This document shows positions 1 through 12,639 of a stretch of DNA of 64,000 nt, piece by piece (the first letter of the stretch is position 1; the number at the start of each line of letters is the position of its first letter). Source of the stretch: Pegoplata infirma. Its lineage: Eukaryota; Arthropoda; Insecta; Diptera; Anthomyiidae. The position numbers were made by a program, and so were the translations under genes. Where the stretch lies: assembly GCA_963921195.1 (NCBI GenBank), contig OY992538.1, positions 55,170,852 to 55,234,851 of the forward strand. Reading direction: 5' to 3'. Below the pieces are notes generated by a model, which ran no database searches, was not told the DNA's origin, and was given only the letters and a program-made list of their open reading frames with translations.

Positions 1-236
1 ATTATTTCACAAAAAATTTCACAAAAAATATCAAATACCAATGTTTTTCCAAAAACTAGAAAAAACGAGTTTTTCGTTCTTATAAAAATGTCCCAAAACT
101 TCAATCCATTTTCGGCACGAGTTATTTTTAGCCGATTGTCCCCAAATTTTGGCTCACTCATTTTTGGATACTAAAGAACAATATAGGACCCTACCAGGTA
201 TAAAAAGGTGATTTTCGTTTTTAAGGACACCTCTAA
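1..236. mobile_element. Foldback element FB-2, right arm (partial)
   Basis: Nearly the same sequence as 22655-22890, the right arm of a complete foldback element, and therefore a second copy whose left part lies outside the window. It ends in ...GGACACCTCTAA and is followed directly by the (TA)n tract of a mini-me element, the same insertion point as in the complete copy. No coding sequence is visible. The name FB-2 is only a label for this window. Confidence 0.8.
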
Positions 237-333
237 TATATATACTTTATGGGGTCCCAAACCGATATTTCGATGAGTTACAAACGGAATGACAAACTTA
301 TATATACCCTCTATCACTAAGTGGATGGTATAA
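237..333 (-). mobile_element. Mini-me/DINE-1-like element, hairpin end
   Basis: Reverse-oriented terminal piece of the mini-me-like family: (TA)n tract, the segment 'tttatggggtcccaa', and the end hairpin in which ATACCCTC-type and GAGGGTAT-type arms face each other. The same block recurs at 11867-11961, 22891-22988 and 37540-37633. Confidence 0.75.
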
Positions 334-822
334 AAAACACGTCAACTTTCGAAATCATGAGACTGTTGAAACTTGGCATATATCTTTGTTGCTCCAGGTC
401 TGGTTGGTATTGAATTTCAGAAAAACCCTAAATTTCAGATTGGTTTCACCTTAAATTTACGTGTTGAAAACCCGTTAATCAATTTTTAAAAGCATTGGTA
501 ACTTACCAATGCTTTTAAAACTTGTTGGTAACTTACCAATGCTTTTAAAACTTGTTTACCAATGGTAAGTCACAAAAACATTTTACAACGTTTTTTTTGT
601 CACTCAGAAATACTTTTGCACAAAACAAAAAAATACACTCTAACAAAATTTTACACTCGAAAAAAAATTAACACTAAAAAAATTGTATATTTTATTTTTG
701 TAATCAAAATTATTAATTTTTTTTTCACGTTAAAAAATTCTTCTATCACTTAAAAAGGACATTGTGGAGGGTATTCTTGGATTCGGCCAAGTCGAACTTA
801 ACTTTTCTACTTGTTTTCTTTT
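334..822 (+). mobile_element. Mini-me-like element, subfamily A, 3' portion
   Basis: Matches the 3' half of the copies at 23207-23994, 44189-45172 and 52003-52779: 'aacacg..aactttcgaaa', the A-rich block with repeated 'acactcaaaaa'-type motifs, then the family terminus 'ttcggccaagtcgaa' followed by 'aacttttctacttgtt'. A local 'cttaccaatgcttttaaaac' duplication at about 500-560 is particular to this copy. It lacks its own 5' hairpin, and no protein is encoded. The 63-codon open frame at 562-753 is low-complexity and lies inside the repeat. Confidence 0.75.
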
Positions 823-1533
823 AAAAATGTTCTCTACTGATTTGAATACCCCAAATGTTAGTTAAATATCAAACAAGTAATTGCAAAGTAATAAGTTAAA
901 ACTTCAAATACTATCATTACATGTCGTAATATATATTAAGTATCTTATAATAAAATTTATATCTGCTAAACATGTTTAGGTTAAATGATGGAAAATTGCA
1001 TTAGTTTTTCTTTTTTCGAGTTGACTCTTATAGAATAAAAACAGTTTGATTTCATCTGATCACTGACTACTGTTACATGTTGATCTTTTTTTTTCTATTT
1101 TTCTACTTCTTTCTAATCGATAGACGTCATTATGGGTAATTTAAAAAAATTAAAAAAAAAAATTGTCATTACTCACATCCACACATATTTAATTAAGTAT
1201 GTCAGACGGATTCTTCAGTACGTGATCATAAGTATTTTGACATGTTTCTTAGATTCTCTTTTAAATTTCTTGGTAATTCCATTAGAAACAGTTATATAAC
1301 CGATAATACGTGATTATTGTTTTTTCTTCACACATTCAAACAGACAGATCTAATGTTATAATACAAATTAAAGTTAATCCTATCAGACGTTTCATTGATA
1401 AATATCTATTTTATTTTCTAAGAATTAATAGAATGTGATTTTATATACACCATTTTCCGATGGAATCGAAAAAGAAGACCAAAATTAAAAAAAAAAAAAT
1501 TTAAATTCTGAAAATTTTTTTATACGAACAACT
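823..1533. other. AT-rich spacer without recognisable feature
   Basis: About 700 bases of A/T-rich sequence between a mini-me end and the 37-bp array. I see no open frame of note, no repeat shared with the rest of the window and no RNA-gene signal. Confidence 0.6.
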
Positions 1534-4500
1534 GTCTCAGAATCTGAGACATATTTTTATAAGGAAATATGGCTCAGAATCTGAGACATATTTTTATAAG
1601 GAAATATGGCTCAGAATCTGAGACATATTTTTATAAGGAAATATGGCTCAGAATCTGAGACATATTTTTATAAGGAAATATGGCTCAGAATCTGAGACAT
1701 ATTTTTATAAGGAAATATGGCTCAGAATCTGAGACATATTTTTATAAGGAAATATGGCTCAGAATCTGAGACATATTTTTATAAGGAAATATGGCTCAGA
1801 ATCTGAGACATATTTTTATAAGGAAATATGGCTCAGAATCTGAGACATATTTTTATAAGGAAATATGGCTCAGAATCTGAGACATATTTTTATAAGGAAA
1901 TATGGCTCAGAATCTGAGACATATTTTTATAAGGAAATATGGCTCAGAATCTGAGACATATTTTTATAAGGAAATATGGCTCAGAATCTGAGACATATTT
2001 TTATAAGGAAATATGGCTCAGAATCTGAGACATATTTTTATAAGGAAATATGGCTCAGAATCTGAGACATATTTTTATAAGGAAATATGGCTCAGAATCT
2101 GAGACATATTTTTATAAGGAAATATGGCTCAGAATCTGAGACATATTTTTATAAGGAAATATGGCTCAGAATCTGAGACATATTTTTATAAGGAAATATG
2201 GCTCAGAATCTGAGACATATTTTTATAAGGAAATATGGCTCAGAATCTGAGACATATTTTTATAAGGAAATATGGCTCAGAATCTGAGACATATTTTTAT
2301 AAGGAAATATGGCTCAGAATCTGAGACATATTTTTATAAGGAAATATGGCTCAGAATCTGAGACATATTTTTATAAGGAAATATGGCTCAGAATCTGAGA
2401 CATATTTTTATAAGGAAATATGGCTCAGAATCTGAGACATATTTTTATAAGGAAATATGGCTCAGAATCTGAGACATATTTTTATAAGGAAATATGGCTC
2501 AGAATCTGAGACATATTTTTATAAGGAAATATGGCTCAGAATCTGAGACATATTTTTATAAGGAAATATGGCTCAGAATCTGAGACATATTTTTATAAGG
2601 AAATATGGCTCAGAATCTGAGACATATTTTTATAAGGAAATATGGCTCAGAATCTGAGACATATTTTTATAAGGAAATATGGCTCAGAATCTGAGACATA
2701 TTTTTATAAGGAAATATGGCTCAGAATCTGAGACATATTTTTATAAGGAAATATGGCTCAGAATCTGAGACATATTTTTATAAGGAAATATGGCTCAGAA
2801 TCTGAGACATATTTTTATAAGGAAATATGGCTCAGAATCTGAGACATATTTTTATAAGGAAATATGGCTCAGAATCTGAGACATATTTTTATAAGGAAAT
2901 ATGGCTCAGAATCTGAGACATATTTTTATAAGGAAATATGGCTCAGAATCTGAGACATATTTTTATAAGGAAATATGGCTCAGAATCTGAGACATATTTT
3001 TATAAGGAAATATGGCTCAGAATCTGAGACATATTTTTATAAGGAAATATGGCTCAGAATCTGAGACATATTTTTATAAGGAAATATGGCTCAGAATCTG
3101 AGACATATTTTTATAAGGAAATATGGCTCAGAATCTGAGACATATTTTTATAAGGAAATATGGCTCAGAATCTGAGACATATTTTTATAAGGAAATATGG
3201 CTCAGAATCTGAGACATATTTTTATAAGGAAATATGGCTCAGAATCTGAGACATATTTTTATAAGGAAATATGGCTCAGAATCTGAGACATATTTTTATA
3301 AGGAAATATGGCTCAGAATCTGAGACATATTTTTATAAGGAAATATGGCTCAGAATCTGAGACATATTTTTATAAGGAAATATGGCTCAGAATCTGAGAC
3401 ATATTTTTATAAGGAAATATGGCTCAGAATCTGAGACATATTTTTATAAGGAAATATGGCTCAGAATCTGAGACATATTTTTATAAGGAAATATGGCTCA
3501 GAATCTGAGACATATTTTTATAAGGAAATATGGCTCAGAATCTGAGACATATTTTTATAAGGAAATATGGCTCAGAATCTGAGACATATTTTTATAAGGA
3601 AATATGGCTCAGAATCTGAGACATATTTTTATAAGGAAATATGGCTCAGAATCTGAGACATATTTTTATAAGGAAATATGGCTCAGAATCTGAGACATAT
3701 TTTTATAAGGAAATATGGCTCAGAATCTGAGACATATTTTTATAAGGAAATATGGCTCAGAATCTGAGACATATTTTTATAAGGAAATATGGCTCAGAAT
3801 CTGAGACATATTTTTATAAGGAAATATGGCTCAGAATCTGAGACATATTTTTATAAGGAAATATGGCTCAGAATCTGAGACATATTTTTATAAGGAAATA
3901 TGGCTCAGAATCTGAGACATATTTTTATAAGGAAATATGGCTCAGAATCTGAGACATATTTTTATAAGGAAATATGGCTCAGAATCTGAGACATATTTTT
4001 ATAAGGAAATATGGCTCAGAATCTGAGACATATTTTTATAAGGAAATATGGCTCAGAATCTGAGACATATTTTTATAAGGAAATATGGCTCAGAATCTGA
4101 GACATATTTTTATAAGGAAATATGGCTCAGAATCTGAGACATATTTTTATAAGGAAATATGGCTCAGAATCTGAGACATATTTTTATAAGGAAATATGGC
4201 TCAGAATCTGAGACATATTTTTATAAGGAAATATGGCTCAGAATCTGAGACATATTTTTATAAGGAAATATGGCTCAGAATCTGAGACATATTTTTATAA
4301 GGAAATATGGCTCAGAATCTGAGACATATTTTTATAAGGAAATATGGCTCAGAATCTGAGACATATTTTTATAAGGAAATATGGCTCAGAATCTGAGACA
4401 TATTTTTATAAGGAAATATGGCTCAGAATCTGAGACATATTTTTATAAGGAAATATGGCTCAGAATCTGAGACATATTTTTATAAGGAAATATGGCTCAG

Positions 4501-6303
4501 AATCTGAGACATATTTTTATAAGGAAATATGGCTCAGAATCTGAGACATATTTTTATAAGGAAATATGGCTCAGAATCTGAGACATATTTTTATAAGGAA
4601 ATATGGCTCAGAATCTGAGATATATTTTTATAAGGAAATATGGCTCAGAATCTGAGACATATTTTTATAAGGAAATATGGCTCAGAATCTGAGACATATT
4701 TTTATAAGGAAATATGGCTCAGAATCTGAGACATATTTTTATAAGGAAATATGGCTCAGAATCTGAGACATATTTTTATAAGGAAATATGGCTCAGAATC
4801 TGAGACATATTTTTATAAGGAAATATGGCTCAGAATCTGAGACATATTTTTATAAGGAAATATGGCTCAGAATCTGAGACATATTTTTATAAGGAAATAT
4901 GGCTCAGAATCTGAGACATATTTTTATAAGGAAATATGGCTCAGAATCTGAGACATATTTTTATAAGGAAATATGGCTCAGAATCTGAGACATATTTTTA
5001 TAAGGAAATATGGCTCAGAATCTGAGACATATTTTTATAAGGAAATATGGCTCAGAATCTGAGACATATTTTTATAAGGAAATATGGCTCAGAATCTGAG
5101 ACATATTTTTATAAGGAAATATGGCTCAGAATCTGAGACATATTTTTATAAGGAAATATGGCTCAGAATCTGAGACATATTTTTATAAGGAAATATGGCT
5201 CAGAATCTGAGACATATTTTTATAAGGAAATATGGCTCAGAATCTGAGACATATTTTTATAAGGAAATATGGCTCAGAATCTGAGACATATTTTTATAAG
5301 GAAATATGGCTCAGAATCTGAGACATATTTTTATAAGGAAATATGGCTCAGAATCTGAGACATATTTTTATAAGGAAATATGGCTCAGAATCTGAGACAT
5401 ATTTTTATAAGGAAATATGGCTCAGAATCTGAGACATATTTTTATAAGGAAATATGGCTCAGAATCTGAGACATATTTTTATAAGGAAATATGGCTCAGA
5501 ATCTGAGACATATTTTTATAAGGAAATATGGCTCAGAATCTGAGACATATTTTTATAAGGAAATATGGCTCAGAATCTGAGACATATTTTTATAAGGAAA
5601 TATGGCTCAGAATCTGAGACATATTTTTATAAGGAAATATGGCTCAGAATCTGAGACATATTTTTATAAGGAAATATGGCTCAGAATCTGAGACATATTT
5701 TTATAAGGAAATATGGCTCAGAATCTGAGACATATTTTTATAAGGAAATATGGCTCAGAATCTGAGACATATTTTTATAAGGAAATATGGCTCAGAATCT
5801 GAGACATATTTTTATAAGGAAATATGGCTCAGAATCTGAGACATATTTTTATAAGGAAATATGGCTCAGAATCTGAGACATATTTTTATAAGGAAATATG
5901 GCTCAGAATCTGAGACATATTTTTATAAGGAAATATGGCTCAGAATCTGAGACATATTTTTATAAGGAAATATGGCTCAGAATCTGAGACATATTTTTAT
6001 AAGGAAATATGGCTCAGAATCTGAGACATATTTTTATAAGGAAATATGGCTCAGAATCTGAGACATATTTTTATAAGGAAATATGGCTCAGAATCTGAGA
6101 CATATTTTTATAAGGAAATATGGCTCAGAATCTGAGACATATTTTTATAAGGAAATATGGCTCAGAATCTGAGACATATTTTTATAAGGAAATATGGCTC
6201 AGAATCTGAGACATATTTTTATAAGGAAATATGGCTCAGAATCTGAGACATATTTTTATAAGGAAATATGGCTCAGAATCTGAGACATATTTTTATAAGG
6301 AAA
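1534..6303. repeat. 37-bp minisatellite array, about 129 units
   Basis: Head-to-tail array with a period of exactly 37 bases. Lines 2220 bases apart (60 periods) are in the same phase at 1561, 3781 and 6001, so there is no indel along about 4.77 kb. Each unit contains the 13-base inverted repeat CTCAGAATCTGAG and an AT-rich half, 'atatttttataaggaaat'. The only unit difference I noticed is C to T at 4621. All frames have stops (TGA in the palindrome, TAA in the AT half), so it is not a coding repeat. Confidence 0.98.
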
Positions 6304-6405
6304 AGAAAAAAGGAATTTATAAGAAAAAGTTCCTAAGAATCTGAGAAATTTTTTTATAAGAAAAAATTGCTCAGTATCTAAATAATTTCTTTATAAGGAA
6401 AAATG
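6304..6405. repeat. Degenerate edge units of the 37-bp array
   Basis: About three diverged units follow the uniform block: 'aagaatctgagaaattttt', then 'gctcagtatctaaataattt', then 'tataaggaaaaatgtg'. Decayed units at one edge are expected of an older seed from which the uniform core was amplified. Confidence 0.8.
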
Positions 6406-7240
6406 TGTAAAAATATAAGAATTTTTTGATGTTTGTCTGATTAAAATTATTCAGTATGATCTTCTGTTTGATATTGCAAGTTGCATTCAAACATGTTGCA
6501 AAACAAGTTTTAGCAACATTTCAAGATCATTTCATACCGTATCGAATTACAGTTTCCTCTTAAACATATTATAAAACTTAAACAACAATATCATTATCAT
6601 TTTTTCTTTCTTTAAATTATATTATTGTTAAAAGAAAAAACAAAACAATTTTCAAAATATTTATCATTCAATGCAGAGCAAAAAAACATAATGTATGAAA
6701 CAAAAACGTAATCTGATGAAAATCATGACCATAATGTGAACTTTCTTGTCCATGACAAAACAAACCAGAAAACAGGATTGCAATTTCTTGTCTATAAATA
6801 ACTAGATTCATGTATCATTGCCCATGAATAGAGAACAATTCCATAATAGCAGATCTAGCAAACCACCGCAAGTCAATAGTTTTGCTACATGTTGCAACAT
6901 CTGTGATCACTTCTTTATTCGTATTCGAGTTACACAATCTATTTTACAAGGCGCGTCAGAATGTGGTTTGCAAAACTGCCAGCATAATCTTCTGGGGGGT
7001 TTTTTATGGTATATTTTGCTACATTTAAAACCAGCTTCTTAAGATTTCTTTTTTTGTAATTATTGTTATAAGAAAAAAAAAATAATTGAAAATTAAAATA
7101 AAATGTGTGGCAAATACTTTATTGCATTCTTATAGTAAATTTGGTTAAAAAAAATTAAATTTATTGTTAAAATGAGATTTTTTAATATTTTTAGTATAAT
7201 TTTGATAACTTTAATATTTAAAAGCTAACATTTTTATATC
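6406..7240. other. Spacer, apparently unique
   Basis: AT-rich sequence with a slightly less AT-rich stretch near 6800-7000. A 74-codon open frame at 6818-7042 has no recognisable domain and I do not call it a gene. No repeat shared with the rest of the window was seen. Confidence 0.5.
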
Positions 7241-8200
7241 CTACACCACTCTGTGGTACAGGGTATAATGAGTTTGTGCTGATGTTTGTAACTACCCGAA
7301 ATATTGATCCTAGACCTACCTTCAAGTATACCGATCGACTCAGAATTACTTTTTAAGTCGATTTAGCGATGTCCGTCCATCCGTCTGTCCATCTATCAGT
7401 TTAAGCACGATACAGGTCGCAGTTTTCAATCAATTGACTTGAAATTTGAAACTTAAGCATCTTTTGGCCCAAGGACGAATCCTATTGAAATTGCAGAAAA
7501 TCGGTCCGTGTAAAGACCTAGCCCCCATACAAAATATCTTTGCGAATCAAAGAATTTGTTTTAAAATGGCATCGATTCGTTTGTGCATATTTTTGCATAT
7601 TTTGCTTAAACCGCATATTTTTGCATATTTTGCTATTATCTCGCTATTAAATGCATATTTTTTAGTATTTTTAGCTATTTTTTTAGTGCATGAAAGTCCT
7701 GCCCCTGGTAATAACCGTATTAAAATAGATATCTCTTTGAAATTTAGCAGGTAATCAAATTTTGAATACACGAATCATCATTTCAAATTTCAACGGAAAC
7801 GGGTCAGTCCTTCTGGTAGTCCCCATACAAACCACCCTCCCGATATTCCATAATTCCCTCAAAATTCATAAAAATAGAAATATTTAATAAAAAGTTAATT
7901 TTTAGGTGTTACACGTGAATTTTAGTAACCTAATCGAATCTAAATATAATTGAACCATTGTTGGACTTAGTCCCCCATATAAAAATTTCGACCGATATTC
8001 AGTTAAATGAGTCTATTGACAAAAAATAAATCAATTCCACTAAATTTTATCTATGTGTGTTTTCTACACTAAATAAAGATCTAACAAAAGACAGATCCAA
8101 TCAGTCCATGGTTGGACTTCGGACCCATTTTCCGGAATACACTGGTGTAGGGTATCATATGGTCGGTCTTGACCGACTATAACTTTCTTACTTGTTTTTT
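7241..8200 (+). mobile_element. Mini-me/DINE-1-like element, subfamily D, both ends present
   Basis: Begins with the end hairpin 'atatcctacacc...acagggtat', then the core 'cgatttagcgatgtccgtcc' with a GTCY tract at about 7370-7396. It ends with the palindrome GGTCGGTCTTGACCGACT followed by 'ataactttcttacttgtttt'. The layout is that of mini-me/DINE-1 elements (TA tract, core, GTCY tract, terminal hairpins). It is non-coding and diverged from the other subfamilies here. It carries a relic hAT-type MITE at about 7530-7708. Confidence 0.8.
7530..7708 (-). mobile_element. Relic of the 'atatgcaaa' hAT MITE inside the mini-me
   Basis: The stretch 'cgaatcaaagaatttg...' followed by repeated 'gcatatttttgcatatttt' is the reverse complement of part of the 566-bp MITE at 47074-47639. 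The far end, 'catgaaagtcctgcccctg', is a decayed version of that MITE's terminus (catgaaaatctcatccctg type). Confidence 0.7.
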
Positions 8201-8288
8201 ATTAAAAATTTCGTAAAACCAAAACAATAAATCTTTGTTTTAATTTAGGAATAATATAAGTAGATTTACAAAAATAAGTAAACTTACA

Positions 8289-9802
8289 AAAAACAAGCGA
8301 GAGGGTTAAATTGCCGAATCGATCGATTGTAAGACATTCTGTGAATGTCCGTCCGTCCGTCTGTAGAAGACACGATACAGTGCAAAATAAAATAGCTAGA
8401 CTTCCAAAGTTTGGCACGAATATGTCTTATATTCCTAGGCAGGTAAAGTTCGGAAATGGGCAAAATCGGACTAAGGGGAAAAAATTCCCCCTTAAAGAAC
8501 TAAACCAACCTAAGAAAAACCGCATTTTTTGCAGGGTTTTTTGTACTTTTGCTAAGCCAATGAAACATTTTTATCTCAGAAGAAGTTCCAAATCGCATGG
8601 GGAAGTTGCCCCCTAACGTACTTTCTAAAAAAAAATCCCAAAAAATTCTTAAAAGCGCTCTAGTATGCGATTTTTAAGTTTTAAAATTTAAATCTCATTT
8701 TTGAAAATGTTTGTACTCTTCGATTTTTTTGAATTTTTTTTGCGTAAAACTTCTATCAGTTCTACAAATTTTTTGCCCAGGAAGATCGTGGGATAACGTT
8801 TATTACTATTTTTAAAATTTTTTGAAAAAATTTTATTGTAATTTTCCAATCTTAAAATCATTTCTTCTGCTCCAATGGTGCGTCATAGAGGGGTCCTTTA
8901 TAAGACCGACCCCCATTAATTTTTACGTCTTAACATTTCTTTGGAACAAACTAATACCCCATCTCCTATTTCTAAGGAGGCTCCCACACAATGACATTTT
9001 TTAAAATTTGCTCCAACTGACCGACCCACAATATTTTTTTAGTCCAAACATTTTCTCTGAACACACCTACCCTCTATCTCTAATTGTTAAGGCGGTCCCC
9101 ATACAATTTGTTATTTTTTGTAAATTTGTTTTATTTAATCAGTTTCTACCGGTCCAATGGTGCGTCCGAGAGTGGTCATTAGTGAGACCGACCCCCATTT
9201 ATTTTTACCCTACAACATTTTTCTTTAACATACCTACGCCCTATCTCCACTCCCTAAGTAGGCTCCCATACAAATAACAGTTGGAGCAAATTTTATAAAA
9301 ATGTAATTTTGAATGGAAGCCTACTTTGGGAGTGGAGATAGGGCGTAGGTATGTTTTAAAAAAAATGTTGTAGGGTAAAATGCAGGTTAAGTTCGTAAAT
9401 GGGCAAAATCGGACCAGGGGGAAAAAAGTTCCCGCTTGAGGAACTAAACCAACCTCTGAAGAACACGATTTTGTTTATGTGTTTTTTTTATATTTTTGTT
9501 AAACAAATGAAACAAATTTATGGAAGAAGTTCAGAGTACTACACTAGGACCGGGGGACTAAAAAATGTAGTTTTTTTTTTGCCCGCCCCCCTTTTTAGGG
9601 CGTGGATATAAAAAATAGTTTAAATAATAAAATTGTATTGCTTTAGTGCAAAAAGCATAACAAATAAATTCGTAAACATTTTTCGAGAGAAGGAGGTGTA
9701 CCCCACTGCCTCCGCCGAAGCCCCATCCCAAAAAAATATGCCCCTATTTTTTTTTACATGTTGGAGGGTATAAAATATTCTCTTACTTGTTTTTTTTTTT
9801 AA
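8289..9802 (+). mobile_element. Mini-me-like element, subfamily C, split
   Basis: The left part, 8289-8622, has 'aaaacaagcgagagggttaa', the core 'gatcgattgtaagacattct' and a GTCC tract, then the 'gggcaaaatcgga' block. The right part, 9384-9802, repeats that block and ends 'ggagggtataaaatattctc' and 'ttacttgttt'. Between them lies a piece of foldback family FB-3. A terminal-type motif at the left joined directly to the core suggests an internal deletion. Non-coding. Confidence 0.7.
8623..9383 (+). mobile_element. FB-3 foldback interior fragment
   Basis: Shares the long segment 'gcgatttttaagttttaaaa' ... 'accgacccccattaattttt' ... 'gtgcgtccgagag' with 56463-57350 (same orientation) and with 18671-19197 and 58930-59460 (reverse). 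Within it, about 9218-9280 and 9311-9383 are inverted copies of each other ('taggtatgtt', 'gagatagggcgtaggtatg'), so the fragment contains a foldback turn. Typical family ends are missing. Confidence 0.7.
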
Positions 9803-9938
9803 TTTCAAAAATCCAAAAATTTGATCTCTGGGCACCACAAGTTAATTTAATCCGATTGGCCTCAAATTTATAACTTGTGACTTTTAGGTCTAGTAAAAAT
9901 TTGTCCGGAAACTTGGGAAAATCAAAATTAAAAAAAAA
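9803..9938. repeat. Dispersed repeat shared with 37770-37919
   Basis: 'atctctgggcaccacaagtt', 'ccgattggcctcaaattt' and 'ggaaacttgggaaaatc' are inverted relative to 37770-37919, where the repeat is joined to the FB-5-like end CATTAGAGTGTC. It is probably an end-less fragment of that family. Confidence 0.6.
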
Positions 9939-11961
9939 AACAAGTAAAAAAGTTAAATTCGGCCTTGCCGAATGTAGTGATACCCTCCACAATTTCAAAA
10001 AGATTATTGCAAAAAACTTTTTGTAAAAGGAAATTTCTTTTGTAAAAAAATTAAATCATTTTGTATTTTTAGGTTATGTTGAATGTACTAAAATTTTTGA
10101 GGTGTCTTTGCATTTTCATTCATAATTTTAGAACCGCTCAACCGATATCGCTCAAATGCAATACCAAACTTCTCGGGAGAACTTCCAATGAATATGTTAA
10201 GTTTCAGTCATATCCGTGTAGTATTTTGGTCGTGATCACATTTTCCACAGACAGACAGACGGGCATCATGATTATATATGGGGCATTCCAAGCCAAATCA
10301 CTCACTTTTAGACCCGACCCCTTTCGATTTATTTTATTTTTGGATATGTTTTAGTCCTTACTAAATGCAACTTGGACATTTTCAGCCTTTTATTCCATGA
10401 TGGTGTTGAGTAATCAATTTTTCAAAATGGCGATTTTCTCCAAAAAATTAAGAAATTGAAATTTTTAATTAATTTTGACCATTAAAAAATATAGATATTT
10501 TAAAAAAAGTTGGACAACGTTTTGTTGGTATTTAAATGTAGTTTTAGAAAAAAAATATGAAAAAATTATTCGAAGTAATTAGCACTTATTTTTTGAAGTT
10601 TAAAAATTAAAATCGACTTTTTGAAAAAGTTCGAAACCTTAGATTTTTTTGTAAAAAATACTAAAAACTCTACTCTAAATTACGCAACTTTTAAGCTATA
10701 ATTCGAGATGTGATCATAATTCTTTCTATTTTTTTTTTTTTTAATTTTTAACATTGCACCTTTTATTTTTTGGCTCTGATTTATTTTATATGGTGCTCCA
10801 AAAAAATTGAATCGGTAGATACAGACCTAACTTACCCTAGATATATTTATTTCGAGGCAAAAATACTCCATACAAAAATTAAGAACGATCGGACATGGGT
10901 AAGGCGTTCCGCATGGGCCTTGAAGTTTAGAAAACGAATAATGAAAAAATGTTATTACAGTAGAAAATTTCAATAAATTAAAAAAAAGGGACTCGTATTC
11001 TTTAATCAAGTGGTATGACACACGCTAGATGCCTGGGGAAGTTATAATAACTTGGCTGATTTTCAACCGATTTTAGTTTTTGGTACCTTATTTGAAAGGC
11101 ATTTTACTCCACATCATAATACTGTAATCATTTGAATTAAAACTTAACTCGAAATGCCAAAAAAATTGCGAAAACTGAAAAAAATCATATTTTTCCTTGT
11201 AATCCGTTTTTTAAACTTCAAGGACCATGCTAAACGCCTTACCCATTTCCGATCGTCCTAAATTTTTGTGAGACGTATTTTTACCTCCAAATGAATATAT
11301 CAAGGGTAAGTTAGGGTCAATATCTACCAATTTATTTTTTTTGGAGCACCATATAAAATAAATCAGAGCCAAAAAACAAAAGGTGCAATTTTAAAAATTA
11401 AAAAAAAAAATAAAAAGAATTGTGATCACATCTCGAGTTATGGCTTAAAAGTTGTGTAATTTAGAGTAGAATTTTTATAGTTTTTTACAAAAAAATCGAA
11501 GGTTTCGGACTTTTTCAAAAAGTCGATTTTAATTTTTAAACGTCAAAAAATAAGTGATAATTACTTCGAATAATTTTTTCATATTTTTTTTCTAAAACTA
11601 CATTTAAATACCAACAAAACGTTGTCCAACTTTTTTTAAAATATCTATATTTTTTAATGGTCAAAATTAATTAAAAATTTAAATTTTTTAATTTTTTTGA
11701 GAAAATCGCCATTTTGAAAAATTGATTACTCAACACCATCTTGAAATAAATGGTTGAAAATTGGTGTCCAAGTTGCATTTAATAAGTACAAAAACATATC
11801 CAAAAATAAAATAAATCGAAAGGGGTCGGGTCTAAAAGTGAGTGATTTGGCTTGGAATGCCCCATATACTTTATGGGGTCCCAGACCGATATTTCGATGA
11901 GTTACAAACGGAATGACAAACTTATATATACCCTCTATCACTAGAGTGGAGGGTATAAAAA
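9939..11961 (-). mobile_element. Mini-me-like element, subfamily B, split by FB-1
   Basis: Read on the minus strand it starts at the hairpin 'ataccctccactctagtgat' (11961 end) and finishes with 'ttcggcaaggccgaa' and 'aacttttttacttgtt' (9939 end). The element is split in its (TA)n tract by the foldback at 10277-11866, leaving about 440 bases of its own. Compared with the roughly 620-bp copies at 15695 and 62430 it lacks the 'tccgcg' block, so it also has an internal deletion. Confidence 0.85.
10277..11866. mobile_element. Foldback element FB-1, copy 1 (1.59 kb, TA flanks)
   Basis: Long inverted arms, roughly 10277-10925 and 11215-11866, start TATGGGGCATTCCAAGCC and end with the reverse complement. 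TA lies on both sides (10275-10276 and 11867-11868), inside the (TA)n tract of a mini-me. The arms contain 'aaatcactcacttttagacc' and 'ggtgctccaaaaaa'. No transposase frame is visible, so it is non-autonomous. A second copy is at 29944-31968. Confidence 0.9.
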
Positions 11962-12639
11962 ATTCACTCTAATGTGCCAGTAATGACCCCAAAACTTATT
12001 TTGACTTTGATCATCCTCATTTTAGTTGATTAACTTTTTATCGATCTTCAAAAACTAATTTAAGAAATTGATTAAAAGTAATCTTCAATATCATTGCAAT
12101 GCAATTTCTATGTAATTTGTTCATTGACCTATTTTTTGTTTGTGTGTGTGTGTTTTTATAACAAGAATTTTATATTTTCTCATTTGCCTACTAACCAAGT
12201 TCTAAAACCTTTCCATTTTTTGTTCACAAACTCTTTTAAACAAGCAACCAACCTACTATGATAAATTTCTGGATAATGTATTTTTCCATAAAAAATAAAT
12301 AGGTCATGGCAAAAATAAATGAAAAAATATATAAAAATAAACTTGTTTCTAGAAGACTGTGAAGACTCTAAAAACTCTTAAAAGAAGAACAGATTCCTGT
12401 TAGCTAATGATTATTTTGGCATAAATTTGTTTGGGTTGAAGGAGACCAACTTTTTTTTTTGTGTTTTTAGCCATACAGTTTTGGCGTCTATGTGTGGAAA
12501 TAGATAGAAATACGAGCAAGAACGACTATGCCGAATATTATATACTCTACTCATAATTTTTTAAGACAATAAGGATCCAATCCTCATACAAAACTCCCTT
12601 CCGATTTTAATTAAATTATATACTTTGACTTAAAATTAA
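11962..12639. other. AT-rich spacer
   Basis: No gene recognised. There is a short (GT)n run near 12139 and, at about 12520-12560, 'gactatgccgaatattatat', which resembles a very decayed mini-me end. Confidence 0.5.

Noticed and set aside
1534..6303. CRISPR-like array
   Set aside because: Repeats are directly abutting 37-bp units with no unique spacers, and the surroundings are eukaryotic transposon DNA.
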